This document shows, one piece after another, positions 39,235-49,072 of a stretch of DNA of 64,000 nucleotides (position 1 is the stretch's first letter; every line of letters begins with the position of its first letter). The stretch lies in assembly GCF_002967075.1 (NCBI RefSeq), contig NZ_PUGE01000006.1:1-64000 (forward strand). The letters are read 5' to 3'. A program made the translations under genes and the position numbers. Under the pieces are notes generated by a model. That model saw nothing but the letters and a program-made list of their open reading frames with translations, made no database searches and was not told the origin of the DNA. The stretch is from Corynebacterium sp. J010B-136 (GTDB lineage: Bacteria; Actinomycetota; Actinomycetes; Mycobacteriales; Mycobacteriaceae).

Positions 39235-39558
39235 ATGCGTTATGCATATTCGGGTCTCGCCGCAGTTTTTTGTCTTGCGGCGTTGCTCGCTAATCTCGCG
39301 GATTTACCGACGCTTATCGCGTTGGTATGTCTGGCTGCGGCTGCGGTCTTTTTGATATTAGCGCTGCGGACTAATCAGACCCCGCAACCGGGCAAAGACC
39401 GTGAGCTCACACGAGCCGATTTATCGGATGAGCAGGCAGAAAAGATTCAAGCTTTGCTTGCCGATGGCCAATTTGGCACCGCAGTTAAACAAATCCAGCT
39501 GTGGTTTAAGTACGTCTCCTATGACGACGCGGAAGCCTTTATTAAAAACTTCCGCTAA
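39235..39558 (+). CDS. Small two-helix membrane protein, unknown function
   Basis: 107 aa. Two closely spaced hydrophobic segments (about 5-22 and 25-44) anchor a cytoplasmic C-terminal part that ends in a helical region [42 protein letters not shown]. It starts 2 nt after the DUF4233 stop and belongs to the valS-folC operon. Possibly restricted to corynebacteria; I recognise no named family. Confidence 0.75.
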   Translation: MRYAYSGLAAVFCLAALLANLADLPTLIALVCLAAAAVFLILALRTNQTPQPGKDRELTRADLSDEQAEKIQALLADGQFGTAVKQIQLWFKYVSYDDAEAFIKNFR

Positions 39559-39597
39559 TTCACATCCCCCAACACTGCAGTGGATTACTGGCTCGTC

Positions 39598-39603
39598 TAC
39601 GAT
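39598..39603 (+). promoter_or_regulatory. -10 element, leaderless start of ndk
   Basis: TACGAT lies 7 nt before ATG 39611 and no Shine-Dalgarno is present. ndk can thus be made without the upstream operon. Confidence 0.55.
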
Positions 39604-39610
39604 ATCTACC

Positions 39611-40021
39611 ATGACTGAACGTACACTCATTCTTATTAAGCCAGACGGCGTTGCTAACGGCCACGTCGGTGAGATCATCGCACGCATCGAGCGCAAGGGC
39701 CTCAAGCTCGTCGAATTGGATCTGCGCACCGCAGACCGTGAGACCGCTGAAAAGCACTACGAAGAGCACTCCGATAAGCCATTCTTCGGTGAGCTCGTAG
39801 AGTTCATCACCTCCGCACCACTGGTTGCAGGCATCGTCGAAGGCGAGCGCGCTATCGATGCATGGCGTCAGCTGGCTGGCGGCACCGACCCAGTATCCAA
39901 GGCAACCCCAGGCACCATCCGTGGTGACTTCGCCTTGACCGTTGGTGAAAACGTTGTTCACGGCTCCGACTCACCTGAGTCCGCTGAGCGCGAGATCGCA
40001 ATCTGGTTCCCAAACAAGTAA
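39611..40021 (+). CDS. ndk: Nucleoside diphosphate kinase
   Basis: Transfers the gamma phosphate between nucleoside di- and triphosphates. 136 aa starting [20 protein letters not shown], with the phosphorylated His in [16 protein letters not shown] near residue 117. Length and sequence are typical. A longer open frame extends upstream but the enzyme begins at ATG 39611, supported by a leaderless promoter. It stands after the folC operon and before rne as in mycobacteria. Confidence 0.97.
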   Translation: MTERTLILIKPDGVANGHVGEIIARIERKGLKLVELDLRTADRETAEKHYEEHSDKPFFGELVEFITSAPLVAGIVEGERAIDAWRQLAGGTDPVSKATPGTIRGDFALTVGENVVHGSDSPESAEREIAIWFPNK

Positions 40022-40067
40022 GAAATTCTTAAAGAGGCCGAACTCTCCGGCTGACTCTTGAGAAACC

Positions 40068-40108
40068 AAACGTCCCAGCAACACTCGGTGTTTGCTGGGA
40101 CGTTTCAT
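40068..40108 (+). terminator. Terminator after ndk
   Basis: AAACGTCCCAGCAA / TTTGCTGGGACGTTT with AACAC/GTGTT inner pairing, followed by CATTGTTT. Confidence 0.9.
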
Positions 40109-40171
40109 TGTTTACTGGATGCCTAACTCGGCTTTATTCGGCTGCGCGAAGCCTTGGTTCAGCGAAGCCTT

Positions 40172-41011
40172 CTAGCGATGCCCAATTTGCGCCAGGTTGC
40201 GGATTCCATCTGGGGTGACGGTGACTTCCCAACTTTGTTGCTTTTGATACAGAGCCTGCCCGGAAATTTTGATGATGCCATCAGACTGGAGATCTTTGAT
40301 ACGGGATACTAGGTACTCGGCATCTTCGGCATTGTCCATATCGCAGTCGAGCAGTTTTCCCAGCACTTTGATGGAAATATTATTGCCATCGACTGCGCCC
40401 GCGGCAATGAGCGCACCTAAAATATCGCCATTGGCTTCTACTGCGTCCATGCGTGGTTGGGTAACGCCCTCGAGGCTTTGCTTTTCGGTGATGGCCTTAA
40501 TCCGACGTTTGCCCACGCGAAAAGATCGTTGGAACATTGCCCACATGCCAAAAGACCCTCCGACACCTAAGAGTGCGCCACTAAATAAGGCTGCAAGCAA
40601 AGGTGGCGTCGGAAGGCTTGATAGTCCCAGTGCGTCGATCGGAATAGCGACCAACCAGCCTAAAGCGGGCAGGAAAGGAGCCCACATTTGCATGGCTGTG
40701 TAATCGCCACTTTTGAATTCGGTGATGTTGGACTGGACTAGTTTCGGCCGTTCGCGGAAAATCTTAACGCCATAAATAATAGACACTGCCAGCAGCGGGA
40801 TTGCTAAAAGACCAAAAGCTAAAGTGCCAGATTCAACAGCACCAATGGCTAGTCCGATGGGCAGCCCAGTCCACAAAATATTGCGAAGGCTCATCTCATT
40901 TTGGGAGCGGTAATGCTGAATATGGCTATTTACCGGGGCATTTGGAGCAAGTTCTCCCGCCGGTCGGTGGGATACTTCAGCACTAAATTCCCGTCCAGAG
41001 ACTTCATTCAT
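40172..41011 (-). CDS. Membrane protein with possible winged-helix tail, unknown function
   Basis: 279 aa. After about 38 polar residues there are four hydrophobic segments (about 45-60, 65-82, 112-130 and 138-160). The soluble C-terminal 110 residues (DGNNISIKVLGKLLDCDMDNAEDAEYLVSRIKDLQSDGIIKIS) read like a winged-helix or MarR-like fold, followed by WEVTVTPDGIRNLAQI. I do not recognise a named family. It opposes the ndk terminator and diverges from rne. The start is ATG 41011, apparently leaderless. Confidence 0.75.
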   Translation of the reverse strand: MNEVSGREFSAEVSHRPAGELAPNAPVNSHIQHYRSQNEMSLRNILWTGLPIGLAIGAVESGTLAFGLLAIPLLAVSIIYGVKIFRERPKLVQSNITEFKSGDYTAMQMWAPFLPALGWLVAIPIDALGLSSLPTPPLLAALFSGALLGVGGSFGMWAMFQRSFRVGKRRIKAITEKQSLEGVTQPRMDAVEANGDILGALIAAGAVDGNNISIKVLGKLLDCDMDNAEDAEYLVSRIKDLQSDGIIKISGQALYQKQQSWEVTVTPDGIRNLAQIGHR

Positions 41012-41311
41012 GAAACAAAGCTTAGCGGTGCCATACTAAATAAGCACGGACTTTTATGCATGGCAAACTCGCAAGTTCATTAGATGTGGAACAATGGGAG
41101 CCATAATTTCATAAGGCTTTGAAGATTTTCACTTTTATGACAAAGCTTTTCTCCTTGTGTGGCGGCAGCGTTGACCCAGCACATGCCAGTGCCTAAGAAA
41201 ATAGCAGTGGCTTGAACCTAAGCAATACGTGCTTGGTGGCAGATGCTCGCGAAGACCCACGCCTGCGCCCGAGGGAAAGGCTTTCAACGACCTACGACAG
41301 GAGCGTGGCCG
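41012..41311. other. Gap upstream of rne
   Basis: 300 bp holding the divergent promoters. On the plus side the 5' untranslated region of rne may be long. I see no strong hairpin or recognised element except AGGAG at 41299-41303. Confidence 0.5.
41019..41024 (-). promoter_or_regulatory. -10 element, leaderless start of the 279-aa membrane protein
   Basis: On the minus strand TAAGCT lies 7 nt before ATG 41011. Confidence 0.5.
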
Positions 41312-44300
41312 ATGGCTACAGCAGACGAAAAATTGAATGAACAACTAACAGGTGCCGCTGCATTGGCAGGGCAAATTGATAGGCAACAGCTCGCAGAGAA
41401 GACTCGCGTGTACACGCTGGCAAAGCAATTGGGAATTTCTTCCAAGGTGTTGCTGGAACAGCTCGGAACCATCGGAATTTCCAAGAAGGCACAGTCAGCG
41501 CTGTCAACCGCGGAAGTCACCCAGCTTCTAGACTCTTTGCAGAGCGCCCAACCTGAGGCACCGTCGACGGAGCCTGCCCCGAAGAAGGCTGCTAAGAAGT
41601 CGGCGAAAGCCACAAAGAAGGCCACCAAGGCCACCAAGAAGACCGCATCAAAAGCTACGAAAAAGGCTACGAAGAAGAGCACTGCTGCGCCTGAGGAGCC
41701 AGTAGCTGAAGACCTGGCTACGGAAGCATCAGCGGCAGAGGCGGTAGCGCCTGAAGCGGCTGCACCTGAAGCGGCTGCACCTGAAGCGGTAGTGGCCGAA
41801 GAACCAGCACCGCAGGCACAAGAGCCGGAAGAAACTCCCGTTAAAAAGACTCGTAAGCGCGCCGTGCGTTCTAGCACTCGCACTCAGTCGAAGAAGTCCG
41901 ATACTCCAGCAGTTGATGCCCAGGATGCTGCAGAGGTAGGCGCTGCGGCAGAAGCTGCAGTAGAGCAAGCAGAAGCTGTTGAGCAGGCTGAAGAGCCAGC
42001 AACAACAACAACGCGCAAGCGCAGCCGCACCCGTCGAGTGGTCAAGCGTGCTGCTGCTCCTGAACCAGCGGCTTCTGACGCAGTGCAGCCGCCTTCACAG
42101 GATGCGGAGCCATCAGAAGCCGAGGGCACTGCCGATTCTGCTGAAGAGGGAAGCGGAGACAGCGATAAGCTGCGCTACCGTGTGCAGAAGAATGTAGAAA
42201 ATGAGATCCACCAAATTGAAGGCAAGGTGGAATCGGAACTGGCTGCTGTTGCCTTAGAGGCATTATCGGAAACCCACGGTAACGATGACGCTGACAACAC
42301 CGATGACGTCGTTGCTGATGTGCCGGTAGAAGAATCTGCCGTAGAGAAATCCGCAACAGCTGTGCAGGATACGGATGCTGTTGCCAAGGAAGATGATGTC
42401 TTAGCGGCCTATGCGCCAATCTTTATGCCGCCGCAGCCAGTCAAGACTAGTGAGACAACCACCCGTGCAGCGGCGTCTCAGGACGTAGAAGACTTCGCTG
42501 ATGATGCAGATGGCCACGATGAGGAATCCTCGGAGGCAACCTCAACGCGCCGTCGTCGTGGAAGTCGTGGCACATCCCGCGGGCGCGGCAAGGAAGTTGT
42601 TGTTGAGCCAGAGGCGGAGAAGAGCAACGATGTCGAAATCATCGATGAACCACGCGGCATTAAAGGCTCAACCCGTATTGAATCCCAGCGCCGTCGTCGT
42701 GCAGAAATGCGCTCCAAAGACCGCGAGAACCGCCATGTTGTCACGCAGGCGGAGTTCCTAGCGCGCCGGGAAGCCGTAGAGCGCACGATGGTTGTTCGCG
42801 AGCGCGAACGCCACGACGGACATGGCAATATTACCCAGGTTGGGGTCTTAGAAGACGGCATGCTCGTCGAGCACTTTGTCACCGATGAGACCAATACGTC
42901 GATCATCGGCAATATTTACTTGGGCCGCGTACAAAATGTGCTGCCTTCGATGGAAGCTGCGTTCATCGATATTGGAACTGGTCGCAATGGCGTCCTGTAT
43001 GCCGGAGAGGTCAATTGGCGCCAGGCTGGCCTAGGTGGTCGTGCGCGCAAGATTGAACAAGCCATGAAATCCGGTGACCAGGTCTTAGTACAGGTAGCCA
43101 AAGATCCCGTGGGCCATAAAGGTCCGCGTCTAACCACGCAGATTTCATTGCCTGGCCGCTTTTTGGTTTATGTTCCGGGGGGACGCAATGCTGGTATTTC
43201 GCGCAAGCTTCCAGCGCCTGAGCGCAAACGCCTACGTGAGATTTTGGACAAGGTTGTTCCGGAACAAGGTGGTGCGATTATTCGCACGGCAGCAGAAAAC
43301 GTGGCAGAAGAAGCAATTGCTGCCGATGTCAACCGCTTGCATGACACCTGGAATGAAATCCAGGAAGCCGCGGAGAAGGAAAAGGCTTCCAAGGGAAGCG
43401 AGCCGGTGGCTTTGTATGAAGAACCACAGATGCTCGTTAAAGTCGTCCGGGACTTGTTTAATGAGGATTTCGATCGCCTCATTGTCGACGGCGCACGTCC
43501 TTATGACGTGGTGAGTTCCTACGTCAATAGGCTGGCGCCGGAATTAGCGGATCGCGTTTCACGCTACGACCGCGCAGACAATGCCGGTATTGATGCCTTT
43601 GAGACCTACCGCATTGACGAGCAGCTGCAGAAGGCGCTTTCCCGCAAGGTATGGCTGCCGTCAGGTGGCACCTTGGTCATCGACCGCACAGAAGCCATGA
43701 CCGTTGTCGATGTCAATACCGGCAAGTTCACCGGTACTGGCGGCAACCTTGAAGAGACCGTGACCAAGAATAACCTCGAAGCTGCCGAGGAAGTTGTTCG
43801 TCAGATGCGCCTGCGGGATTTGGGCGGGATGATCGTGGTTGACTTCATCGACATGGTTCTGCCAGAAAACCAAGAACTGGTTCTACGCCGTCTCAAAGAA
43901 GCGCTGGGGCGCGACCGTACCCGTCACCAGGTTTCTGAAGTTACCTCCTTAGGTCTTGTACAAATGACGCGTAAGCGTTTGGGCTCGGGTCTTTTGGAAA
44001 CATTCTCCACCGAATGTGAGGCCTGCCAGGGACGCGGACTGATCTTGCATGAGGATCCGGTCGAAGAAGGACCTATTGAAGCTCACGATCCACGCCATGA
44101 TCACCATGGCGAATCACGCCGAGGGCACAAGAAGCATCGTGATAAGTACGAGTTAGCAGGCGAGCAGGATCAGTCAGAGGACGCATCCGATGACTCCAAG
44201 CAAGAGCGCGCAGACCACGGTCAGCGCGGTGGCCACACGAGCCGTAAGCAAAGCCGTCGTGGAGCAAGTCGGCGTGGCGCATCGCAACGCGGCCCGGCAT

Positions 44301-45247
44301 CGCGTGGAACAACCAAGGGTGCGGCTAGTCGTGGCGATGACTCCAACTTGGATGAACTGATTGCCGGCATCGTTGTTGATTCCTCGGCGTCCAAGGACAA
44401 GGAGCAAAAGTCAGATAACCGTGGTGGCTCAGTAACCGATATTGAGTCGATTGCTTATGCAGCATCAGAGAGGGCAGAAGCGCTAGATGATGTCGGAGAG
44501 TTTTCTTTCTACGTCGCCGAAGAGGCTGGGCAGAAGACCTATGCTGAGGCCTTGAAGGAATTTGAGGAATCACCTCGCCGTAAGCGCAAGACACGTGGCA
44601 ACTCACGCAGCGATTACCCACCGCGTCCCGAAGACTTCCAGGCGCCCCAAGCAGCACCGAAGTCGCACGATAGTGCACAGGATGAGGAGCAACCTGCGAG
44701 TGGAATGGAGATTAAGAAGGACTCCAAACGACGTCGCGTGCGCGCTAGCAACCGCAAGCCAGCTTCCGCATCTCAGCCAACTGCGGTAGGCGCGTCGGAG
44801 GCTGCTGAGCAGCAGTCCTCGCAGCAGCGTGAGCCATCGCGAGGTGAGAAAAAGCGTGCGCAGGTAGAAGCCATAGCTCGCGGACGTCGCCGCGCAGTGC
44901 GTCGGGCTTCGCAGTCTCGCAATGTCGCAAAAGATGCGTCGGCCGCGAAGGCCTCTGCGCGAGTGCAAGACGGAGCATCGCAAAGCACTGAGCCCCAAAT
45001 CCAGCGCAAGCGTACCGATGACGGCATGGAAGTAACCACCGTGCGTCGCGGACGTAAGCGTGCAGTACGTCGCGTAGCCGTTCGCGCAGGTAGTGAAGGA
45101 AAGAATATTCAGCCGAGCGCGTCGCAGCAGAGCGTGACGCAGGAACCAAAGGCGCAAACGCGCAAAGCACCGAAGGCAGAAGAGACTCGTGGACAAAAAT
45201 CCGGCGGTCGTACACGCCGTCGGGTTGCCCGCCGCACCAGCAACTAG
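41312..45247 (+). CDS. rne: Ribonuclease E/G
   Basis: Endoribonuclease for mRNA decay and rRNA/tRNA processing. 1311 aa from ATG 41312 (AGGAG 8 nt upstream). Residues about 30-52 (RVYTLAKQLGISSKVLLEQL) resemble the IF2 N-terminal helical motif. A long disordered region follows: Lys/Ala repeats (about 90-130), Ala/Glu/Pro repeats and Arg-rich patches up to about residue 500. The catalytic core holds the S1 domain (VGNIYLGRVQNVLPSMEAAFIDIG near 535), the metal site TVVDVNTGKFTG and MIVVDFIDM near 800-850, and the zinc link CEACQGRG near 905. About 390 disordered Arg/Ser/Glu-rich residues end the protein. It is followed by rplU-rpmA. Confidence 0.95.
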   Translation: MATADEKLNEQLTGAAALAGQIDRQQLAEKTRVYTLAKQLGISSKVLLEQLGTIGISKKAQSALSTAEVTQLLDSLQSAQPEAPSTEPAPKKAAKKSAKATKKATKATKKTASKATKKATKKSTAAPEEPVAEDLATEASAAEAVAPEAAAPEAAAPEAVVAEEPAPQAQEPEETPVKKTRKRAVRSSTRTQSKKSDTPAVDAQDAAEVGAAAEAAVEQAEAVEQAEEPATTTTRKRSRTRRVVKRAAAPEPAASDAVQPPSQDAEPSEAEGTADSAEEGSGDSDKLRYRVQKNVENEIHQIEGKVESELAAVALEALSETHGNDDADNTDDVVADVPVEESAVEKSATAVQDTDAVAKEDDVLAAYAPIFMPPQPVKTSETTTRAAASQDVEDFADDADGHDEESSEATSTRRRRGSRGTSRGRGKEVVVEPEAEKSNDVEIIDEPRGIKGSTRIESQRRRRAEMRSKDRENRHVVTQAEFLARREAVERTMVVRERERHDGHGNITQVGVLEDGMLVEHFVTDETNTSIIGNIYLGRVQNVLPSMEAAFIDIGTGRNGVLYAGEVNWRQAGLGGRARKIEQAMKSGDQVLVQVAKDPVGHKGPRLTTQISLPGRFLVYVPGGRNAGISRKLPAPERKRLREILDKVVPEQGGAIIRTAAENVAEEAIAADVNRLHDTWNEIQEAAEKEKASKGSEPVALYEEPQMLVKVVRDLFNEDFDRLIVDGARPYDVVSSYVNRLAPELADRVSRYDRADNAGIDAFETYRIDEQLQKALSRKVWLPSGGTLVIDRTEAMTVVDVNTGKFTGTGGNLEETVTKNNLEAAEEVVRQMRLRDLGGMIVVDFIDMVLPENQELVLRRLKEALGRDRTRHQVSEVTSLGLVQMTRKRLGSGLLETFSTECEACQGRGLILHEDPVEEGPIEAHDPRHDHHGESRRGHKKHRDKYELAGEQDQSEDASDDSKQERADHGQRGGHTSRKQSRRGASRRGASQRGPASRGTTKGAASRGDDSNLDELIAGIVVDSSASKDKEQKSDNRGGSVTDIESIAYAASERAEALDDVGEFSFYVAEEAGQKTYAEALKEFEESPRRKRKTRGNSRSDYPPRPEDFQAPQAAPKSHDSAQDEEQPASGMEIKKDSKRRRVRASNRKPASASQPTAVGASEAAEQQSSQQREPSRGEKKRAQVEAIARGRRRAVRRASQSRNVAKDASAAKASARVQDGASQSTEPQIQRKRTDDGMEVTTVRRGRKRAVRRVAVRAGSEGKNIQPSASQQSVTQEPKAQTRKAPKAEETRGQKSGGRTRRRVARRTSN
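41747..41791 (+). repeat. Three tandem 15-bp repeats in the rne N-terminal arm
   Basis: GCRCCTGAAGCGGCT repeated three times (41747-41761, 41762-41776, 41777-41791, the last with TA at its end), coding for APEAA units. Lys/Ala codon repeats precede it at 41575-41690. Confidence 0.8.
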
Positions 45248-45335
45248 AGGTGTAGTAGGCAAGTGAAAGAAGTGCAGTCTGCGACGATTTTCGGATCTGT
45301 AGAAGCAGGCTGTACTCTTATCACCTAGGCAAGAC

Positions 45336-45352
45336 ATACTCATTGTGAGTAT
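45336..45352 (+). repeat. Inverted repeat in the rne-rplU gap
   Basis: ATACTCA-TTG-TGAGTAT, perfect 7-bp arms with a 3-nt centre, 90 bp after rne. It may be an operator or part of the rplU leader region. Confidence 0.5.
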
Positions 45353-45381
45353 TGGCTGCGCAACGGTCAGAGTGGATTTTA

Positions 45382-45411
45382 AAGCCGTGTCGATCACACG
45401 GTTTGTATTTT
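45382..45411 (+). terminator. Hairpin with T-rich tail between rne and rplU
   Basis: AAGCCGTGT / ACACGGTTT (9 bp with one G-T pair, 5-nt loop) followed by GTATTTT. It would end the rne transcript or act as an attenuator. TTGACA at 45433-45438, with no clean -10 at standard spacing, may mark a new promoter for rplU. Confidence 0.5.
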
Positions 45412-45516
45412 AGGCCTCTCTCGGGGTACTCTTTGACAGTTGCTGTTTAGGCGAAGAATCTGCTGTCCCGTAGGGATAGTGCGCCGCCTAAGCACTGTTT
45501 GAAGTAATTGTCCATT

Positions 45517-45555
45517 CAAGGATGTGGCTTCGACAAAAGTCGAGGCAAGTCCTTG
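45517..45555 (+). promoter_or_regulatory. Two-tier hairpin in the rplU leader
   Basis: Outer arms CAAGGA (45517-45522) and TCCTTG (45550-45555) enclose GCTTCGAC (45527-45534) and GTCGAGGC (45539-45546) around an AAAA loop. It ends 30 nt before the rplU ATG. The ribosome binding site that follows, AAGGGG at 45570-45575, can itself pair as AGGG-GTAA-CCCT. The layout resembles ribosomal-protein autoregulatory leaders; this is inference. Confidence 0.5.
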
Positions 45556-45584
45556 AGCCGAGTTTAGATAAGGGGTAACCCTCT

Positions 45585-45890
45585 ATGTACGCGATCGTCA
45601 AGACCGGCGGAAAGCAGTACAAGGTTGCCGAAGGTGACCTCGTCAAGATCGAGAAGATCGAGGGTGAGCCGGGTTCGTCCGTAGCTCTTACCCCGGTTCT
45701 GCTCGTAGATGGCGCAGATGTTAAGTCCAAGGCTGATGACCTGTCCAAGGTTGAAGTTGCTGCGGAAATCGTTGAGCACGCACGTGGCCCAAAGATTGAC
45801 ATCATGAAGTACAAGAACAAGACTGGCTACAAGAAGCGCATGGGCCACCGCCAGCCGCTTACCGTAGTCAAGATTACCGGCATTAAGTAA
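45585..45890 (+). CDS. rplU: 50S ribosomal protein L21
   Basis: 101-aa large-subunit protein binding 23S rRNA near L20. [25 protein letters not shown] at the start and the C-terminal [21 protein letters not shown] are diagnostic. AAGGGG precedes the ATG by 9 nt. It leads a two-gene operon with rpmA 36 nt downstream. Codon use is strongly biased toward C-ending codons, as for other ribosomal genes. Confidence 0.97.
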   Translation: MYAIVKTGGKQYKVAEGDLVKIEKIEGEPGSSVALTPVLLVDGADVKSKADDLSKVEVAAEIVEHARGPKIDIMKYKNKTGYKKRMGHRQPLTVVKITGIK

Positions 45891-45926
45891 ATAGCCACCG
45901 AATACCTTTAGAAGGAGGGAAACCAC

Positions 45927-46205
45927 ATGGCATCGAAGAAGGGTGCATCCAGCACTTCCAATGGTCGCGATTCTGAGGCAAAGCGCCTCGGCGTCAAGCG
46001 TTTCGGTGGTCAGCAGGTTAAGGCCGGCGAGATCATCGTTCGCCAGCGCGGCACCAAGTTCCACCCAGGTGAGAACGTTGGACGCGGCGGCGACGACACT
46101 TTGTTCGCTCTCGAAGCAGGTGCAGTTGAGTTCGCTATCAAGCGCAACCGTCGCACCGTGAACATCGTTCCAGCCACTGAGCAGGTTGCAGAAGCAACTG
46201 CATAA
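45927..46205 (+). CDS. rpmA: 50S ribosomal protein L27
   Basis: 92 aa. Starts [20 protein letters not shown], whose N-terminus reaches the peptidyl-transferase centre, with no cleaved Firmicute-type extension, followed by LGVKRFGGQ and [29 protein letters not shown] lies in front. The strong terminator behind it separates the operon from obg. Confidence 0.97.
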   Translation: MASKKGASSTSNGRDSEAKRLGVKRFGGQQVKAGEIIVRQRGTKFHPGENVGRGGDDTLFALEAGAVEFAIKRNRRTVNIVPATEQVAEATA

Positions 46206-46231
46206 GTGCAAGCGCTTTAAAAAGCGCGACT

Positions 46232-46270
46232 AAAGAGTCTGGCTCCCTGGTGGGGTCAGGCTCTTTTCTT
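46232..46270 (+). terminator. Terminator after rpmA
   Basis: AAAGAGtCTGgCtCC paired with GGgGtCAGgCTCTTT, with three internal mismatches and a 5-nt loop, followed by TCTTTTG. Confidence 0.7.
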
Positions 46271-46334
46271 TTGATGCTTGCTCTTAGGTAAACTGGCAAG
46301 CCATAACCAAATTTTTCTCGAGGAGTTATCCGAG

Positions 46335-47864
46335 TTGGCACGATTTATTGACCGCGTTGTACTGCACCTGCAAGCCGGCGACGGCGGGCACGGCTGTGTC
46401 TCCGTACACCGTGAAAAGTTCAAGCCGCTCGGTGGACCCGACGGCGGTAATGGCGGACACGGCGGAGACATCATTTTGGAAGTCTCCCCACAAATCCACA
46501 CCCTGATGGACTTTCACTACCGTCCCCACATTAAAGCTGAGCGCGGCGCTAATGGCGCAGGTGACCACCGCAATGGCGCGCGTGGTCAAGATTTGATCAT
46601 GCATGTTCCCGCAGGCACTGTGGTGCACAATGCCAAGGGAGAGATGCTCGCTGACTTAACTATTCCAGGAACTCGCTTCATCGCCGCCGAAGGTGGCTAT
46701 GGCGGTCTGGGCAACGCAGCTTTGGCTTCCGCACAGCGTAAGGCACCAGGCTTTGCGCTCCAAGGTGAACCAGGTCAGCAGCATGACTTGGTTCTAGAGC
46801 TCAAGTCGATGGCTGATGTAGGACTGGTTGGTTTCCCATCGGCGGGTAAGTCTTCGTTGATTTCTGTGCTGTCTGCTGCCAAGCCAAAAATTGGTGACTA
46901 CCCATTTACCACCCTGCAGCCAAACCTTGGCGTGGTGGACATGGGTGATTCCTCCTTCACCATCGCGGATGTGCCAGGTTTGATTCCTGGTGCTGCCGAC
47001 GGCAAAGGCCTAGGGCTAGATTTCTTGCGCCACATTGAGCGCACCGCTGTACTTGCGCACGTAGTGGATACTGCTTCCATTGAGCCAGGCCGTGACCCGC
47101 AGTCCGATATTGAGGCGCTCGAAACGGAATTGGCGAACTACCAATCCGCACTCGATGCTGATACCGGACTGGGAGACCTGCGAGACCGTCAGCGGATCAT
47201 CATCTTGAACAAGGCCGACGTTCCAGAGGCAGAAGAGCTTGCTGAGTTTGTTAAAGAAGACTTGGAAGAGCACTTTGGATGGCCAGTCTTTATCATCTCT
47301 GCAGTAGCGCGCAAGGGTCTAGAACCTTTGAAGTACAAGCTGCTGGAGATGGTGACCAAGCACCGTAAGTCGCAGCCGCGCGTCAAGGTTGATAAAGAGC
47401 ACACCATCATCCGCCCGAAGTCTGTTACGAAGAAGTCCACTGGACGTTTCGCTGACTTCACGGTTAAGCCAGACCCAGAGGTTGAAGGCGGCTTCATCGT
47501 CGAAGGCGAGAAGATCGAGCGCTGGATTACCCAGACTGATTTCGAAAACGATGAAGCAGTGGGCTACCTTTCTGACCGTCTGGCTAAAGCCGGCGTGGAA
47601 GATGCGCTGCGCAAACAAGGCGCTGTCGAGGGCTGTCCAGTCACCATTGGATTTATCACTTTCGAGTGGGAACCAATGACCGGAGGCGACCCAACTTTGG
47701 CCGGGCGTGGCCAAGATGCGCGATTGTTGGGAACATCACGTCCGTCTGCTGCAGAGCGAAAGCGCGCCTCCCAAGCACGTCGTGGCCTTATTGATGAGTA
47801 CGATTTCGGTCAAGATAACGAAATTACCCGTGAATCTGCGAATAAGGACCGCTGGCAGGGTTAA
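46335..47864 (+). CDS. obg: GTPase Obg
   Basis: Ribosome-assembly and stress GTPase, 509 aa. The Gly-rich Obg fold ([30 protein letters not shown]) fills about 1-160; the G domain has GFPSAGKSS near residue 168, DVPG near 212 and NKAD near 292. A C-terminal OCT domain (about 350-430) and a charged tail follow. The start is TTG 46335 ([13 protein letters not shown]); CGAGGAG lies 10 nt upstream, while the longer frame from 46278 has no support. The proB promoter overlaps its stop codon. Confidence 0.94.
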   Translation: MARFIDRVVLHLQAGDGGHGCVSVHREKFKPLGGPDGGNGGHGGDIILEVSPQIHTLMDFHYRPHIKAERGANGAGDHRNGARGQDLIMHVPAGTVVHNAKGEMLADLTIPGTRFIAAEGGYGGLGNAALASAQRKAPGFALQGEPGQQHDLVLELKSMADVGLVGFPSAGKSSLISVLSAAKPKIGDYPFTTLQPNLGVVDMGDSSFTIADVPGLIPGAADGKGLGLDFLRHIERTAVLAHVVDTASIEPGRDPQSDIEALETELANYQSALDADTGLGDLRDRQRIIILNKADVPEAEELAEFVKEDLEEHFGWPVFIISAVARKGLEPLKYKLLEMVTKHRKSQPRVKVDKEHTIIRPKSVTKKSTGRFADFTVKPDPEVEGGFIVEGEKIERWITQTDFENDEAVGYLSDRLAKAGVEDALRKQGAVEGCPVTIGFITFEWEPMTGGDPTLAGRGQDARLLGTSRPSAAERKRASQARRGLIDEYDFGQDNEITRESANKDRWQG

Positions 47865-47867
47865 GAT
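47862..47867 (+). promoter_or_regulatory. -10 element, leaderless start of proB
   Basis: TAAGAT overlaps the obg stop codon and lies 7 nt before ATG 47875; there is no Shine-Dalgarno. Confidence 0.6.
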
Positions 47868-47874
47868 CACTTGC

Positions 47875-49032
47875 ATGAGTTCTTCGACAACTTCCGAGTC
47901 CCTGTCAGACCTGTTGCCAGAAGCTACCTTGCGAGCGCAGATCAATGCCGCGAACCGAATCGTTGTAAAGATTGGTTCTTCCTCGCTGACCGAAGAAGAT
48001 TTTTCGGTCGCGAGCGACAAGATTGACCGCATCGTGGATGCTGTAGTCAAACGCATGGAAACCACTGACGTCATCATCGTCTCTTCCGGTACCGTAGCCG
48101 CCGGCATGCGCCCACTGGGGTTAAATCAACGCCCGATGGGCCTTGCCGATAAGCAGGCCACGGCTTCTGTTGGCCAGATTCACTTAGCTAATGAATGGTC
48201 CCGTTCTTTTGCCCGTCATGGCCGCACCGTCGGCCAGGTGCTATTAACCGCGTCTGACGCCGGCCAGCGTGATAGAACGCGAAATGCCAAGCGAACCATC
48301 GATAAGCTCTTGCACTGGGGTGTGGTGCCGATTGTCAATGAAAATGACACGGTAGCAACCTCCGAGATGCGCTTTGGCGATAATGACCGTTTGTCTGCTC
48401 TGGTTGCGCAGCTGACGGAATCTGACGCACTGTACCTGCTGTCCGACGTGGATGGTTTGTACGATAAAAACCCCGCTGAAGAAGATGCCAAGTTCATCTC
48501 TGAGGTGCGTACTGGCGAAGACCTGAAAGAGGTTGCAGCCGGGGACGGCGGCAAGGTTGGCACCGGCGGCATGGCGTCTAAGGTCCAAGCAGCGCGTCTA
48601 GCAACCCGCGCTGGTATTCCAGTGCTGCTTACTTCCGCGGAACGCATTCATGACGCGCTGGGGGAGACCCGCGTGGGAACCGTGTTCCACACCCGTCCGG
48701 AGCGCAAGCTCAGTGCCTGGAAGTTCTGGGCGCTGTACTCGGCTGATACCGGCGGCGTGATTCGCATTGATGAAGGCGCGGTGAAAGCTGTCACCGAAGA
48801 CCGCCACTCCTTGTTGTCTGTCGGCATTACTGATGTCGACGGCGAATTTACCGCCGGCGAGATTGTGGAGATTGTCGGCCCCGATGGTCAGATTATTGGC
48901 CGCGGTGAAGTCAGCGTGGATTCAACTGATTTGCGGCAGATGGCGGGCAAGCCAAGCACTGAGCTGCCGGACCGTCTGCGTCGCCCAGTGGTGCACGCGG
49001 ACTATCTTTCAAATTTCGCATCTCGCGTCTGA
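47875..49032 (+). CDS. proB: Glutamate 5-kinase
   Basis: First enzyme of proline synthesis, feedback-inhibited by proline. 385 aa: the amino-acid-kinase domain ([13 protein letters not shown] near residue 25, [13 protein letters not shown] near residue 63, [12 protein letters not shown] near residue 150, [12 protein letters not shown] near residue 225) is followed by a PUA domain (about 290-380). The frame opens further upstream but inside obg; ATG 47875 is supported by the leaderless promoter. The partner proA lies 2.6 kb downstream, separated by two dehydrogenases and a DUF1707 gene. Confidence 0.95.
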   Translation: MSSSTTSESLSDLLPEATLRAQINAANRIVVKIGSSSLTEEDFSVASDKIDRIVDAVVKRMETTDVIIVSSGTVAAGMRPLGLNQRPMGLADKQATASVGQIHLANEWSRSFARHGRTVGQVLLTASDAGQRDRTRNAKRTIDKLLHWGVVPIVNENDTVATSEMRFGDNDRLSALVAQLTESDALYLLSDVDGLYDKNPAEEDAKFISEVRTGEDLKEVAAGDGGKVGTGGMASKVQAARLATRAGIPVLLTSAERIHDALGETRVGTVFHTRPERKLSAWKFWALYSADTGGVIRIDEGAVKAVTEDRHSLLSVGITDVDGEFTAGEIVEIVGPDGQIIGRGEVSVDSTDLRQMAGKPSTELPDRLRRPVVHADYLSNFASRV

Positions 49033-49060
49033 CTCGCCGGAAAATAGCATGTCAGTGACG

Positions 49061-49066
49061 TAACCT
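49061..49066 (+). promoter_or_regulatory. -10 element, probable leaderless start of the first hydroxyacid dehydrogenase
   Basis: TAACCT lies 6 nt before ATG 49073; no Shine-Dalgarno. Confidence 0.45.
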
Positions 49067-49072
49067 AGGTGC

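Noticed and set aside
44603..45397. 264-codon minus-strand frame inside rne
   Set aside because: Antisense shadow of the Arg/Ser-rich rne C-terminal arm; low-complexity coding DNA keeps other frames open.
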